DNA of 36,000 bases from Propionibacteriaceae bacterium (GTDB taxonomy: Bacteria; Actinomycetota; Actinomycetes; Propionibacteriales; Propionibacteriaceae): NCBI GenBank assembly GCA_025965155.1, contig JAOPXN010000008.1, positions 1 through 36,000 on the forward strand, given 5' to 3'. Positions 25,476-32,523 of the stretch are shown one piece after another. The notes under the pieces are model-generated. The model searched no databases and had not been told where the DNA came from. It worked only from the letters and a program-made list of their open reading frames with translations. The position numbers and the translations under genes are program-made. Each line of letters opens with the position of its first letter. Positions within the stretch are counted from its first letter, which is position 1.

Positions 25476-25960
25476 GAAGTACGATCATCACCTGCCCGTC
25501 CTGCGGGCACCGCAACCGAGTTCCGGTCGCTGCAGCAGGCCGTCCCCGTTGTGGCAACTGCCACAAGTATGTGCCCTGGATTGTGGATGCCACCGACGAC
25601 GACTTTGCCGAGGTGGCGGAGAAGGCGACGATTCCAGTGGTGGTGGACATGTGGGCAACCTGGTGTGGTCCCTGCCGCACCGTGAGTCCGGTGCTGGAGC
25701 AGCTTGCGACTGAACGGGCTGGTGACCTGAAGCTGGTCAAGGTCGATGTCGACCGCTCACCGAAGCTGTCCGATCGCTTTGGGGTTCAAGCGGTGCCAAC
25801 TCTGTTGATCATGGACCGGGGCAAGGTGATCGCAGAGCAGGCCGGAGCTGCGCCGATCGGCGTGTTGCGCCGCTGGGTTGATGACGCGCTGAAGGCGCAC
25901 GGACGTCACCCGACTGAACAGGGCAGCGACGACGCGGCCCGGGAAAGGACCGCATCATGA
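25472..25960 (+). CDS. trxC: Thioredoxin 2-type protein with N-terminal zinc ribbon
   Basis: A 162-residue thioredoxin. The N-terminal zinc site uses C8, C11, C27 and C30 (CPSCGHRN...CGNC). The thioredoxin fold follows, with the active site WCGPC at 64-68 and the cis-Pro in [11 protein letters not shown]. TrxC-type proteins reduce disulfides in the cytoplasm and are induced by oxidative stress; the zinc site tunes activity. The C-terminal ~20 residues are an acidic unstructured tail. It overlaps clpB and the next gene by 4 bp each, so it is made with the disaggregase, suggesting it reduces disulfides in damaged client proteins. Confidence 0.94.
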   Translation: MRSTIITCPSCGHRNRVPVAAAGRPRCGNCHKYVPWIVDATDDDFAEVAEKATIPVVVDMWATWCGPCRTVSPVLEQLATERAGDLKLVKVDVDRSPKLSDRFGVQAVPTLLIMDRGKVIAEQAGAAPIGVLRRWVDDALKAHGRHPTEQGSDDAARERTAS

Positions 25961-26220
25961 CTGTTGCCGCCGACCCACACCTGGTCTATGTTCGCGATGT
26001 GGTCCCGCGGACTCCGGGAGTGTGCGAGGACTGCGTCGCCCTCGGGACGCAATGGGTGCATCTCCGCCTCTGTCTGACCTGCGGCAAGGTCGGATGTTGC
26101 GACTCTTCGCCGATGCGCCACGCCCGCGCGCACGCGGCCCACACGGTGCACCCGATCGTTCGTTCGCAGGAGCCGGGCGAGGATTGGCGCTGGTGCTACA
26201 TCGACGAGACGTTCGTATGA
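25957..26220 (+). CDS. UBP-type zinc finger protein
   Basis: An 87-residue protein consisting almost only of a UBP-type (ubiquitin-hydrolase-like) zinc finger. Likely ligands are C23/C26 (GVCEDC), C39/C42 (CLTCGKVGCCD), C47/C48 and His55/59/62/65 (RHARAHAAHTVH); it ends with VRSQEPGEDWRWCYIDETF. In eukaryotes this fold binds the free C-terminus of ubiquitin. In actinobacteria such single-domain proteins are found next to thioredoxin-reductase-like genes, as here, where it overlaps both neighbours by 4 bp. Its bacterial ligand is unknown; it may bind a C-terminal peptide or act in redox transfer. Confidence 0.88.
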   Translation: MTVAADPHLVYVRDVVPRTPGVCEDCVALGTQWVHLRLCLTCGKVGCCDSSPMRHARAHAAHTVHPIVRSQEPGEDWRWCYIDETFV

Positions 26221-27968
26221 CAACCAGCAGATCCGCCGACCCGGCGAGTGGTGACTCGCCTGTCGCGACGCAGGAGACTCCCGACACGGTCGGCGCCTAC
26301 CCCCGCTTAACCGAGGCTCAGCTGGACGTCTTCAAGGCGGTCGGACAATCCACCTCCGCCGAACGGGGGGAAGTGCTGGCGAGAGCCGGCGAAAAGCTGG
26401 ACGACTTCATCATCGTGCTCGGAGGCAGGATTCTTGTTGCAGATGACGAGCCGCAGGACCTCGGGATTGAAACGGGCAACTCGACGGAGCTGAATCCGGA
26501 AGGGCTCCACGTCGAGGTTCACGGACCCGGTCGGTTCCTGGGCGACATCGGGCTCCTGGAGGGTCAGCCCTCATTCTCCACCGTTGTCGCGCTCGAGCCG
26601 AGCAAGGTGCTGAAGGTGCCGAAGGAGGAGCTTCAACGCATCGTCCTCGGCGATCCGATTATCGGCGATCTCATCCTCCGTGCCTGGCTTATCCGGCGAG
26701 CGATGGCAATCGGCGCCGGCAGCGGGCTGCGGATCATCGGTTCGTGCTTCTCCCCGCGCACCCGTGAGCTGCTGGATTTCGCCGCCCGCAACCGCGTGCC
26801 CCATAAGTTGATGGACCCGGACAAGGATCCAAGTGCTGAGTCGATGATGCAGCGGTTCGGGCTCGGCGTCGACGAGCTCCCGCTGGTCATTGTCGGCGGG
26901 TCGCGGATGCTGCGCAATCCGTCGGTCGCCACTCTCGCGGCCGAGCTGGGGCTTCGGCCACATGACCTACCATCCACCAGCGATGTGCTGATCGTCGGTG
27001 CCGGCCCCGCCGGCCTTGCCGCTGCTGTCTACGCCGCATCCGACGGCCTTTCCGTTGTGCTGAACGACGCTGTCGCAACCGGCGGGCAGGCGGCGCGGTC
27101 GGCGAGAATCGAGAACTACCTAGGGTTTCCGGCCGGCATCTCCGGGTCAGAGCTCGCGGAACGGGCAGCGATCCAAGCGCGGAAGTTCGGTGCAACCCTG
27201 TACACCACGACAGCCGCCGACCGACTCGACGTCGACGGCCACGTCATGACCGTTCACTTCAGTGACGACACCAGCGTCAGCGCGCGGACAGTCGTCGTTG
27301 CCTCCGGCGTTCGGTACAACCGGATCCCCGCAGAGGGTCTGGAGCGTTTCGAGTACTCGTGTGTGTTCTATGCGGCCACGATCCACGAGGCCCGCGTCTG
27401 TGGCGATAACCCGGTGGTCGTCGTCGGAGGCGGCAACTCAGCGGGACAGGCCGCGGTCTTCCTCGCAAACACGGTGCAGCGAGTTCACCTCGTGGTGCGC
27501 GGGCCGTCATTGGACGAGAACATGTCCCGATATCTGGTGGCACAGATCGTCGCGCACCCACGTATCACCATTCATCTGGAGACTGAGCTGGTTGAGGCGC
27601 ACGGCGACAAGAAGCTCGAAGAGGTCGTGGTCCGGGACCGTAAGACCGGAACCCAGACGCGGCTGGACGCTAAGTATGTCTTCGTCTTCATCGGCGCGGC
27701 GCCGGCAACGAGCTGGCTACCGCAGACCGTCGCACGAGACGAGAACGGCTACCTGCTGACCGGGCCCGACGCCGTGGCCCGTATCGATCACTCCGAGCCC
27801 CGTGCGGATCGGCGGAGGTTTCCGCTGGAGACGTCCATGTCCGGCGTCTTCGCTGTCGGAGATGTCCGTAGCGGGTCGGTGAAGCGTATGTCGGCAGCCG
27901 TCGGCGAGGGGGCGAGCGTCGTACGACTTGTGCACGAGTACCTGGACGCCGCTGAAGTCAGGTTCTGA
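26217..27968 (+). CDS. Fusion of cNMP-binding-like, thioredoxin-fold and thioredoxin-reductase-like domains
   Basis: A 583-residue flavoprotein with three parts. Residues ~30-160 resemble a cyclic-nucleotide-binding domain, but the phosphate-binding cassette reads GRFLGDIGLLEGQPSFSTV, without the usual Glu and Arg. Residues ~170-246 form a glutaredoxin-like fold (IGSCFSPRTRELLDFAARN ... LPLVIVGG). Residues 255-583 are thioredoxin-reductase-like: FAD motif VLIVGAGPAGLAAAVYA, NADPH motif VVVGGGNSAGQAAV, and the C-terminal FAVGDVRSG. The redox CxxC of true thioredoxin reductase is missing: the matching place is YSCVFYAAT, with single C382 and C395 nearby. It probably uses FAD and NADPH, but the electron acceptor is unknown. 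It closes the chaperone island, so a redox-sensing or repair role is likely. Confidence 0.88.
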   Translation: MTTSRSADPASGDSPVATQETPDTVGAYPRLTEAQLDVFKAVGQSTSAERGEVLARAGEKLDDFIIVLGGRILVADDEPQDLGIETGNSTELNPEGLHVEVHGPGRFLGDIGLLEGQPSFSTVVALEPSKVLKVPKEELQRIVLGDPIIGDLILRAWLIRRAMAIGAGSGLRIIGSCFSPRTRELLDFAARNRVPHKLMDPDKDPSAESMMQRFGLGVDELPLVIVGGSRMLRNPSVATLAAELGLRPHDLPSTSDVLIVGAGPAGLAAAVYAASDGLSVVLNDAVATGGQAARSARIENYLGFPAGISGSELAERAAIQARKFGATLYTTTAADRLDVDGHVMTVHFSDDTSVSARTVVVASGVRYNRIPAEGLERFEYSCVFYAATIHEARVCGDNPVVVVGGGNSAGQAAVFLANTVQRVHLVVRGPSLDENMSRYLVAQIVAHPRITIHLETELVEAHGDKKLEEVVVRDRKTGTQTRLDAKYVFVFIGAAPATSWLPQTVARDENGYLLTGPDAVARIDHSEPRADRRRFPLETSMSGVFAVGDVRSGSVKRMSAAVGEGASVVRLVHEYLDAAEVRF

Positions 27969-28048
27969 GCTCGTGGCTGGACTGATCGAGAGACCCAAGT
28001 GGTGGAATTGGCCTGCGAAAGACGCCGAAATCGTGGACAGTTGGAGAT

Positions 28049-28087
28049 GGAGGGTCTCGGCTCACGGGGGGTAGGCCGAGACCCTCC
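28049..28087 (+). terminator. Strong hairpin after the chaperone island
   Basis: GGAGGGTCTCGGC (28049-28061) pairs perfectly with GCCGAGACCCTCC (28075-28087), a 13-bp stem with a 13-nt loop, 80 bp after the last stop. No T run follows. Confidence 0.7.
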
Positions 28088-28113
28088 GCTGGCAACTGCA
28101 GCGACCTAAGCGC

Positions 28114-28159
28114 AGGGCGGCCCTCGGGCGGAGATAGTTCTCCGGACGAGGGCCTCCCT
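28114..28159. terminator. Second, two-part hairpin between convergent genes
   Basis: AGGGCGGCCCTCG (28114-28126) pairs with CGAGGGCCTCCCT (28147-28159), with an inner stem CGGAGA/TCTCCG (28129-28134 and 28139-28144) around a TAGT loop. It could end transcription in both directions between the island and the convergent glycosyltransferase gene. Confidence 0.6.
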
Positions 28160-28301
28160 GCTCTTGCTGGCCCAACATGGGCCCGGCAAGTAGCGCAGAG
28201 GTGGCAGGGGGGAGTTGCCTAGCTCCGCACCTAACTAAGCATGCATCCACGATGCTATGGCTGCATACCTTTTCGACCCCCCTAAAGTGAGGGTTGGCTA
28301 A

Positions 28302-29474
28302 CTATTTTCGAACAGGCTCCCGAAGAAAGCGCTTTTCGTTCGAGTTCGACGAGTTCCCGCGGTGTTGATGAACGGACAGCTCATCCCGAACCGAGCCTCG
28401 ACCACCCGCCGCCGCGTAGATGTCCTCATGTAGTTCTAGGACGTGCGGCCAGCTGAAACTCGGTTCGTACTGGCGGTTGTGGCGTTGCATCCGGCGAAGC
28501 CGAAGCTGATCTGACAGCAGGTCGGCCGCGTGAGCCGCCATGGCGTTGTCGGAGTCGACCAGGAAGCCCTCGGTGCCGTGTTCGATGAAGTCAGTGATAC
28601 CACCGCCGGCCATCCCGATTACTGGCAGACCAGCGCTCCGAGCCTCCAAGGCGGCGATGCCGAAGGACTCCAGGGTGGCTGGTGCGAGGTAGAGGTCACA
28701 GCGATGAAGCACGTCGCGGATCTCTGCCCGGCTGAGGCGGCCGGGCTGCGAGACCCACCGGTCCATTCCTGAGCTGGCGAGCCTTCGGCTGATCGCCCCG
28801 TCAAGCGGCCCGGTGCCTACCAGAACGGCTCGGAGCTCGATGCTCGGCGGAACCTCACGGCGGATGGCCGCAAGGATGTCTAGGTACTGAAGCGGGCGCT
28901 TGCGGCGCGCGGTACGCATGACCGACACGATGGTGAGCGGTCGAGCGCTGGTTCTGGTGCCGTCGCTCGCCCAGCCCTCGGGGTCGATTCCGTTTGGCAG
29001 CACTGACACCTGATGGTCGGGGAACACGCCCCGCAACGCGGTTGCGGCCACCGAGCTCACTGCGGTCCAGACAACCTCGCTCGTTACCTTCGGCAATACC
29101 TCCCGAAGCGCCCGGGCTGCCCTTCCGGTCGGCAGCATCGAGTGCATGGTGAGCACCGCCGGAGTACTCGACCGGCTAGCCGCGCGAGCAGCTGACCACG
29201 CCAGGGGTGAGAGGAGGGAGGAATGGACATGGACGACGTCGAACCCTCCCGAGCCGATGATGTGGCTGAGCTCAACCAGAGCGCGTGGGTGGGGGAGGCC
29301 GTTCAGACCGGCGAGACGGATAACAGCGCCGCCCCGCGCCTGTGGCCCCGGCGTCACCGTTGCCACGCTCACCGAATGGCCGTACACCCGCTGCCGGGCG
29401 GCGAGGTCATGAACATGAAGTTCGATGCCACCCACCTGGGGGAGGTAGCAGTCGGACACCTGCAGGATCCTCAT
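28302..29474 (-). CDS. Glycosyltransferase family 4 protein
   Basis: A 390-residue GT-B glycosyltransferase. The N-terminal domain has RILQVSDCYLPQVGGIELHV and DVVHVHSSLLSPLAW. The C-terminal domain has VVSVMRTARRKRPLQ-like donor-binding segments (TIVSVMRTARRKRP), LVGTGPL, and the E-x7-E region APATLESFGIAALEARSAGL followed by PVIGMAGGG. GT4 enzymes use nucleotide sugars to build glycolipids, exopolysaccharide or small thiols; the acceptor cannot be read here. ATG 29474 overlaps the stop of the upstream membrane protein gene by 4 bp, so they are co-translated. The last ~30 residues are a polar tail. Confidence 0.92.
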   Translation of the reverse strand: MRILQVSDCYLPQVGGIELHVHDLAARQRVYGHSVSVATVTPGPQARGGAVIRLAGLNGLPHPRALVELSHIIGSGGFDVVHVHSSLLSPLAWSAARAASRSSTPAVLTMHSMLPTGRAARALREVLPKVTSEVVWTAVSSVAATALRGVFPDHQVSVLPNGIDPEGWASDGTRTSARPLTIVSVMRTARRKRPLQYLDILAAIRREVPPSIELRAVLVGTGPLDGAISRRLASSGMDRWVSQPGRLSRAEIRDVLHRCDLYLAPATLESFGIAALEARSAGLPVIGMAGGGITDFIEHGTEGFLVDSDNAMAAHAADLLSDQLRLRRMQRHNRQYEPSFSWPHVLELHEDIYAAAGGRGSVRDELSVHQHRGNSSNSNEKRFLREPVRK

Positions 29475-30520
29475 CGGGAGCCGCTTTCTGTCGCTAGGGC
29501 AAGAGTGGACGGGGGGATTCGTGTTCGTCGCTGGAACAACGACCATGCAAGCGCCGTCAGCCCACCGACAGGGATCTCGGCAAGATAGGTGAAACCGCGG
29601 TAGAGCAGTACGCCTGCGACGACGGGTTCGGGCGAGGCGCCTAGCGCTGTCAACGCGGCAGCCATGCCACCCTCGACCAGGCCCACGCCGCCCGGCGTGA
29701 GCGGCAGCAGCGTCAGCAGGCGGTCGACCGCTAGCGCGCCGGCAAGGCTGATGACGTTGAGGTCAAGCCCGACGACATGCATGCAGACCCATAACAGAGC
29801 TGCCTGGAGGGCGGCGTACGCCAGCGTCCCCACCGTGAGCCGGCGCCAACGTTGCCTGATCAACGTGGTCGTCAGCTGCGACAGCCGGGGCAGACGGCTG
29901 GCCAGGTCGACGCGCAGCCGCAGGTGTAGGAACCTGCCCACAGCCGCTAGCCCGTGGTCGAGTACGCGCCCGAGCGCCGCGGCGCTGCGCCGGTGAAGCA
30001 GCAGGCTGGCCAGGACCGGTAGCAGAATCAACAGCTCAAGCGCCGTTGAGATCCCGTGATAAAGGAGCACGCCGCCGCCGCCGATCAGAAGTACGGCGCT
30101 GGCGACGGCGATGACCACCAACTTAGACGCCACGTCGAACACGTTCGTCGTCATGAGGTACGCGGCGACGCTCCTGCCGCTGAAGCCCCACCGCCGCGTC
30201 ATGGCGTAGTTCAGCCCGACTCCGGCGGCTCCGCCGAGCGGCAGCACGTTGGCTACCGCACTTCCGGTCAAGCTGAGTGTCAGGGCTCGGCGGGTGGTCA
30301 GGCCGGGCAGGCTGGCCGCGAGTGCTATCGAGTTGCAGAACAACCCCGCCATCCATAAGGCCGCGAGCATTCCGACTGTAAGCACCGGAAGCACAGCGAA
30401 GCCGTGACCCACGTCGGTCCAGCTCGTACCGGCAGATGAGGGCACGTAATACACTAAGGCCGCGGCGGCGGCAGCAACGGCCGCTGCCAGGACTGGCCGA
30501 CTGATCGCGCGTAGTTGCAT
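29471..30520 (-). CDS. Lysylphosphatidylglycerol synthase TM-region/UPF0104 membrane protein
   Basis: A 349-residue protein with about eight transmembrane helices, of the family named after the membrane part of LPG synthase (UPF0104, flippase-like). Typical segments are SGSAVANVLPLGGAAGVGLN-like (GSAVANVLPLGGAAGVGLNY) in the first half and LTLLPLTPGGVGLVEGGMAA near the C-terminus. The catalytic aminoacyl-transferase domain is absent. Partners of glycosyltransferases in this family may move lipid-linked intermediates across the membrane. The start is ATG 30520, where the hydrophobic N-terminus begins; the frame is open to 30700 but would overlap the divergent deacetylase gene. Confidence 0.88.
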   Translation of the reverse strand: MQLRAISRPVLAAAVAAAAAALVYYVPSSAGTSWTDVGHGFAVLPVLTVGMLAALWMAGLFCNSIALAASLPGLTTRRALTLSLTGSAVANVLPLGGAAGVGLNYAMTRRWGFSGRSVAAYLMTTNVFDVASKLVVIAVASAVLLIGGGGVLLYHGISTALELLILLPVLASLLLHRRSAAALGRVLDHGLAAVGRFLHLRLRVDLASRLPRLSQLTTTLIRQRWRRLTVGTLAYAALQAALLWVCMHVVGLDLNVISLAGALAVDRLLTLLPLTPGGVGLVEGGMAAALTALGASPEPVVAGVLLYRGFTYLAEIPVGGLTALAWSLFQRRTRIPPSTLALATESGSR

Positions 30521-30623
30521 CGTTTCCCAATTCGGTAAGGATCTTAGTTTCCTAAATGATGTCTGATCGATCCTGAGACGAAGTTGAGACGGCACATCTC
30601 GTAGCCGACTCTCGGGATCGCCG

Positions 30624-30636
30624 TATTCTTTGCGGG
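30624..30636 (+). promoter_or_regulatory. Possible -10 with leaderless start of the deacetylase
   Basis: TATTCT at 30624-30629 is placed so that transcription would begin at or next to the GTG at 30636. No ribosome binding site is present, which fits a leaderless mRNA, common in actinobacteria. I cannot see a good -35. Confidence 0.4.
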
Positions 30637-31448
30637 TGACCTTCACGCTCGTCTCGTTCCACGCCCATCCGGACGACGAGGTGCTGTTCACTGGGGGCAC
30701 GCTGGCTCGGGCCGCTGCAGAAGGTCACCGGGTAGTGCTGGCCGTTGCCACCAACGGTGCCGCCGGGCTTGCCGCACCCGAGTTCAACCATGAGCTGTGG
30801 AAGCGGCGGTTAACTGAGCTTGAGGAGTCGGCCGCCATTCTTGGCTGTGCGGCGGTGGTGCCGTTCGGATTCACTGACTCGGGGTGGCGGACGAAGCCCC
30901 CGCCGGACGCGTTCAGCCAGCTGCGGGTAGAGGATGCAGCCGCCCCGTTGATGGCGCTACTTCGCCGCGAGAATGCCGACGCTCTGACCGTCTACGACGC
31001 GGTGGGTGGATACGGGCATCCGGACCATCGACAGGTCAACATCGCTGGCAGCTACGCCGCATCGGCCGCCGGCACGCCGCTGATCTTGGAGGCCACCATC
31101 GACCGGAACGTAATCCGCCCTCTGGTGCGCCTGGTCGCCGCAACTCCGTACCTGCTGCCCGAGGTCCGGTTGGCCGACTATGACACCGCCTACACGGCCT
31201 CGGCGGACATCACCCATCGGGTTGATGTTCGCGCATTCGCCGACCAGAAGCGTCGGGCGTTGCTGGCCCACCTCAGCCAGGCCAGCGCGGCCAAGGGAAC
31301 CCGCACGCTGGCGCTGATGCGGAGGATCCCGCCCTGGCTCTTCCGGCGCGCACTGGGCCGGGAATGGTTCGTCGAGCAGGGTCGAACGCCCGGCCCGCCC
31401 CTGGACGACATCTTCGCCAGTCTCCGGCGATCAGTAGCCAGCAGTTAG
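30636..31448 (+). CDS. PIG-L family deacetylase
   Basis: A 270-residue zinc-dependent deacetylase of the LmbE/PIG-L family. The metal-binding motif HAHPDDEVLFTGGTL opens the protein, and the later HPDH (GGYGHPDHRQVN) supplies another ligand. Members remove acetyl groups from N-acetylglucosamine units, as in mycothiol synthesis (MshB, Mca) or GPI-type glycolipids. Start GTG 30636 gives VTFTLVSFHAHPDDE; TTG 30630 is possible. It is divergent from the membrane protein and GT4 genes; together they could build and deacetylate a GlcNAc-containing conjugate, though that is inference. The substrate is not determined. Confidence 0.9.
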   Translation: MTFTLVSFHAHPDDEVLFTGGTLARAAAEGHRVVLAVATNGAAGLAAPEFNHELWKRRLTELEESAAILGCAAVVPFGFTDSGWRTKPPPDAFSQLRVEDAAAPLMALLRRENADALTVYDAVGGYGHPDHRQVNIAGSYAASAAGTPLILEATIDRNVIRPLVRLVAATPYLLPEVRLADYDTAYTASADITHRVDVRAFADQKRRALLAHLSQASAAKGTRTLALMRRIPPWLFRRALGREWFVEQGRTPGPPLDDIFASLRRSVASS

Positions 31449-31492
31449 GGCCGACCGTGGTGTCGTCTATGAGGACTTCCGCGGACAACGAA

Positions 31493-31516
31493 GGCCCGAC
31501 TCGAATGAGTCGGGCC
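31493..31516 (+). terminator. Hairpin after the deacetylase gene
   Basis: GGCCCGACTC (31493-31502) and GAGTCGGGCC (31507-31516) form a perfect 10-bp stem with a GAAT loop, between the deacetylase stop and the convergent small acidic gene. No T run follows. Confidence 0.7.
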
Positions 31517-31558
31517 GGCCGACCGTCTCGAGCGCGCTACGCCGAGTGCGGGCAGTAC

Positions 31559-31792
31559 CTATCCGGCTACGCCGTCACCGCGGTCGGGAAGGTCTGAAGT
31601 GTCGTCGTCGTCGTAGCCCGCCGCGATGTCGGCGTCGTGGGAAGTGCCGACATCAGGGTCTACCTGGTCGGCGGCGAAGCCGGCCGTGCCACCGGCCAGC
31701 TCGTCGTCGTCGTCATACGCCTCATCCACGTCGGCGTCGTAGGAGCTCTCACCACCAGCTGGGTCCTCAGGGCTCAAGGTCGAATCGGTCAC
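31559..31792 (-). CDS. Small Asp-rich protein with an internal repeat
   Basis: A 77-residue, strongly acidic protein with no Lys and very few basic residues. GTG 31792 has a very good GAGGAGGA just upstream. It contains two similar units, SYDADVDEAYDDDDELAGG and SHDADIAAGYDDDDTSDLP, about 30 residues apart. There is no signal peptide or membrane segment. The Asp clusters could bind calcium or other cations, or the protein may simply be disordered. I do not recognise the family. It is read divergently from dodecin. Confidence 0.7.
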   Translation of the reverse strand: MTDSTLSPEDPAGGESSYDADVDEAYDDDDELAGGTAGFAADQVDPDVGTSHDADIAAGYDDDDTSDLPDRGDGVAG

Positions 31793-31907
31793 GCATCCTC
31801 CTCGTAGGTACTGGAGCTCCAGCTCCGGTGTTCTGCGTCTTGGCTTAACTGTGACACGCACCACACGCTGTGTGAAGCCGGTGGAGGAATCCGAAGCTGC
31901 TACTGCA

Positions 31908-31936
31908 TTGCCGGTGTGATCGCTCGGGCATAGGCT
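31908..31936 (+). promoter_or_regulatory. Promoter of the dodecin gene
   Basis: TTGCCG (31908-31913) and TAGGCT (31931-31936) are 17 bp apart, a good match to actinobacterial housekeeping promoters. Transcription would start near 31943, about 18 bp before ATG 31961. Confidence 0.6.
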
Positions 31937-31960
31937 GCTCAGCAGAGGAGACCACCGCCC

Positions 31961-32176
31961 ATGAGCAATCACGTGTACCGCGTCACGGAGATCGTCGGCA
32001 CATCACCGGATGGCATCGACGCAGCGATTCGCTCGGGGATCCAGCGAGCCTCGACGACCATCCGCGGCCTTGACTGGTTTGAGGTCACCGAGGTTCGGGG
32101 CCACATTGTCGATGGCGAGATTGGCCACTATCAGGTCGGGCTCAAGGTGGGATTCCGGTTGGACGCTCCGGAGTAA
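31961..32176 (+). CDS. Dodecin family flavin-binding protein
   Basis: A 71-residue dodecin, which forms a hollow dodecamer that stores or buffers flavins such as FMN or riboflavin. The pattern HVYRVTEIVGTSPDGIDAAI, then GLDWFEVTEVRGHI and GHYQVGLKVGFRL, fits the family's beta-alpha-beta-beta fold, and the Trp in GLDWFEV is the flavin-stacking residue. GGAGA lies about 13 bp upstream of ATG 31961. Length is normal. Confidence 0.95.
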   Translation: MSNHVYRVTEIVGTSPDGIDAAIRSGIQRASTTIRGLDWFEVTEVRGHIVDGEIGHYQVGLKVGFRLDAPE

Positions 32177-32183
32177 ATGCCGG

Positions 32184-32357
32184 TCAGCTGAGATCCGGTT
32201 CGTCTTCCTCAGGCTCAAACGTGCTGCCTTCGCCCTCGGACATGCCGATCCGGACGCCTAAGCCGCTGTCCGTGGCCGGCTTCGGCTCCTCCGTTGACTC
32301 CGCGTCGTACTGGCTGTTGTCGTTGTCTGTCATGGGTGACTCTGGTGTGGTCGCCAT
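32184..32357 (-). CDS. Very small acidic protein
   Basis: A 57-residue protein. ATG 32357 has GAGGAGA six bases upstream. The sequence is Glu/Asp-rich with little structure (SPMTDNDNSQYDAESTEEPK), then a more conserved-looking end: GVRIGMSEGEGSTFEPEEDE. I recall short actinobacterial proteins with a similar GxxxGMxEGExxTFEPEED ending and no known function. It is convergent with dodecin, 8 bp apart. The good ribosome binding site and composition unlike a random frame are the main support. Confidence 0.6.
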   Translation of the reverse strand: MATTPESPMTDNDNSQYDAESTEEPKPATDSGLGVRIGMSEGEGSTFEPEEDEPDLS

Positions 32358-32523
32358 GGGTGCTCTCCTCTGAGTCGCTTCGGTGGTATCGCCTTACGTA
32401 CCCACAAGCAGGCCGATGCCACATGACGTCGCAGGTGATCTCTCTCCGACGGCTGCGCGACCAGACTCCAGCCCAATACTGTGGCGGTCAACAAGACGCT
32501 GGCGCGGCAGAAGGCGGGGGCCT

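Larger units (their letters stand above)
27969..28301. other. Convergent intergenic region
   Basis: This 333-bp gap separates the + strand island from the - strand glycosyltransferase gene. It holds two large hairpins (28049-28087 and 28114-28159). The rest, including the AT-richer 28225-28300, shows no gene or RNA that I recognise. Confidence 0.5.
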
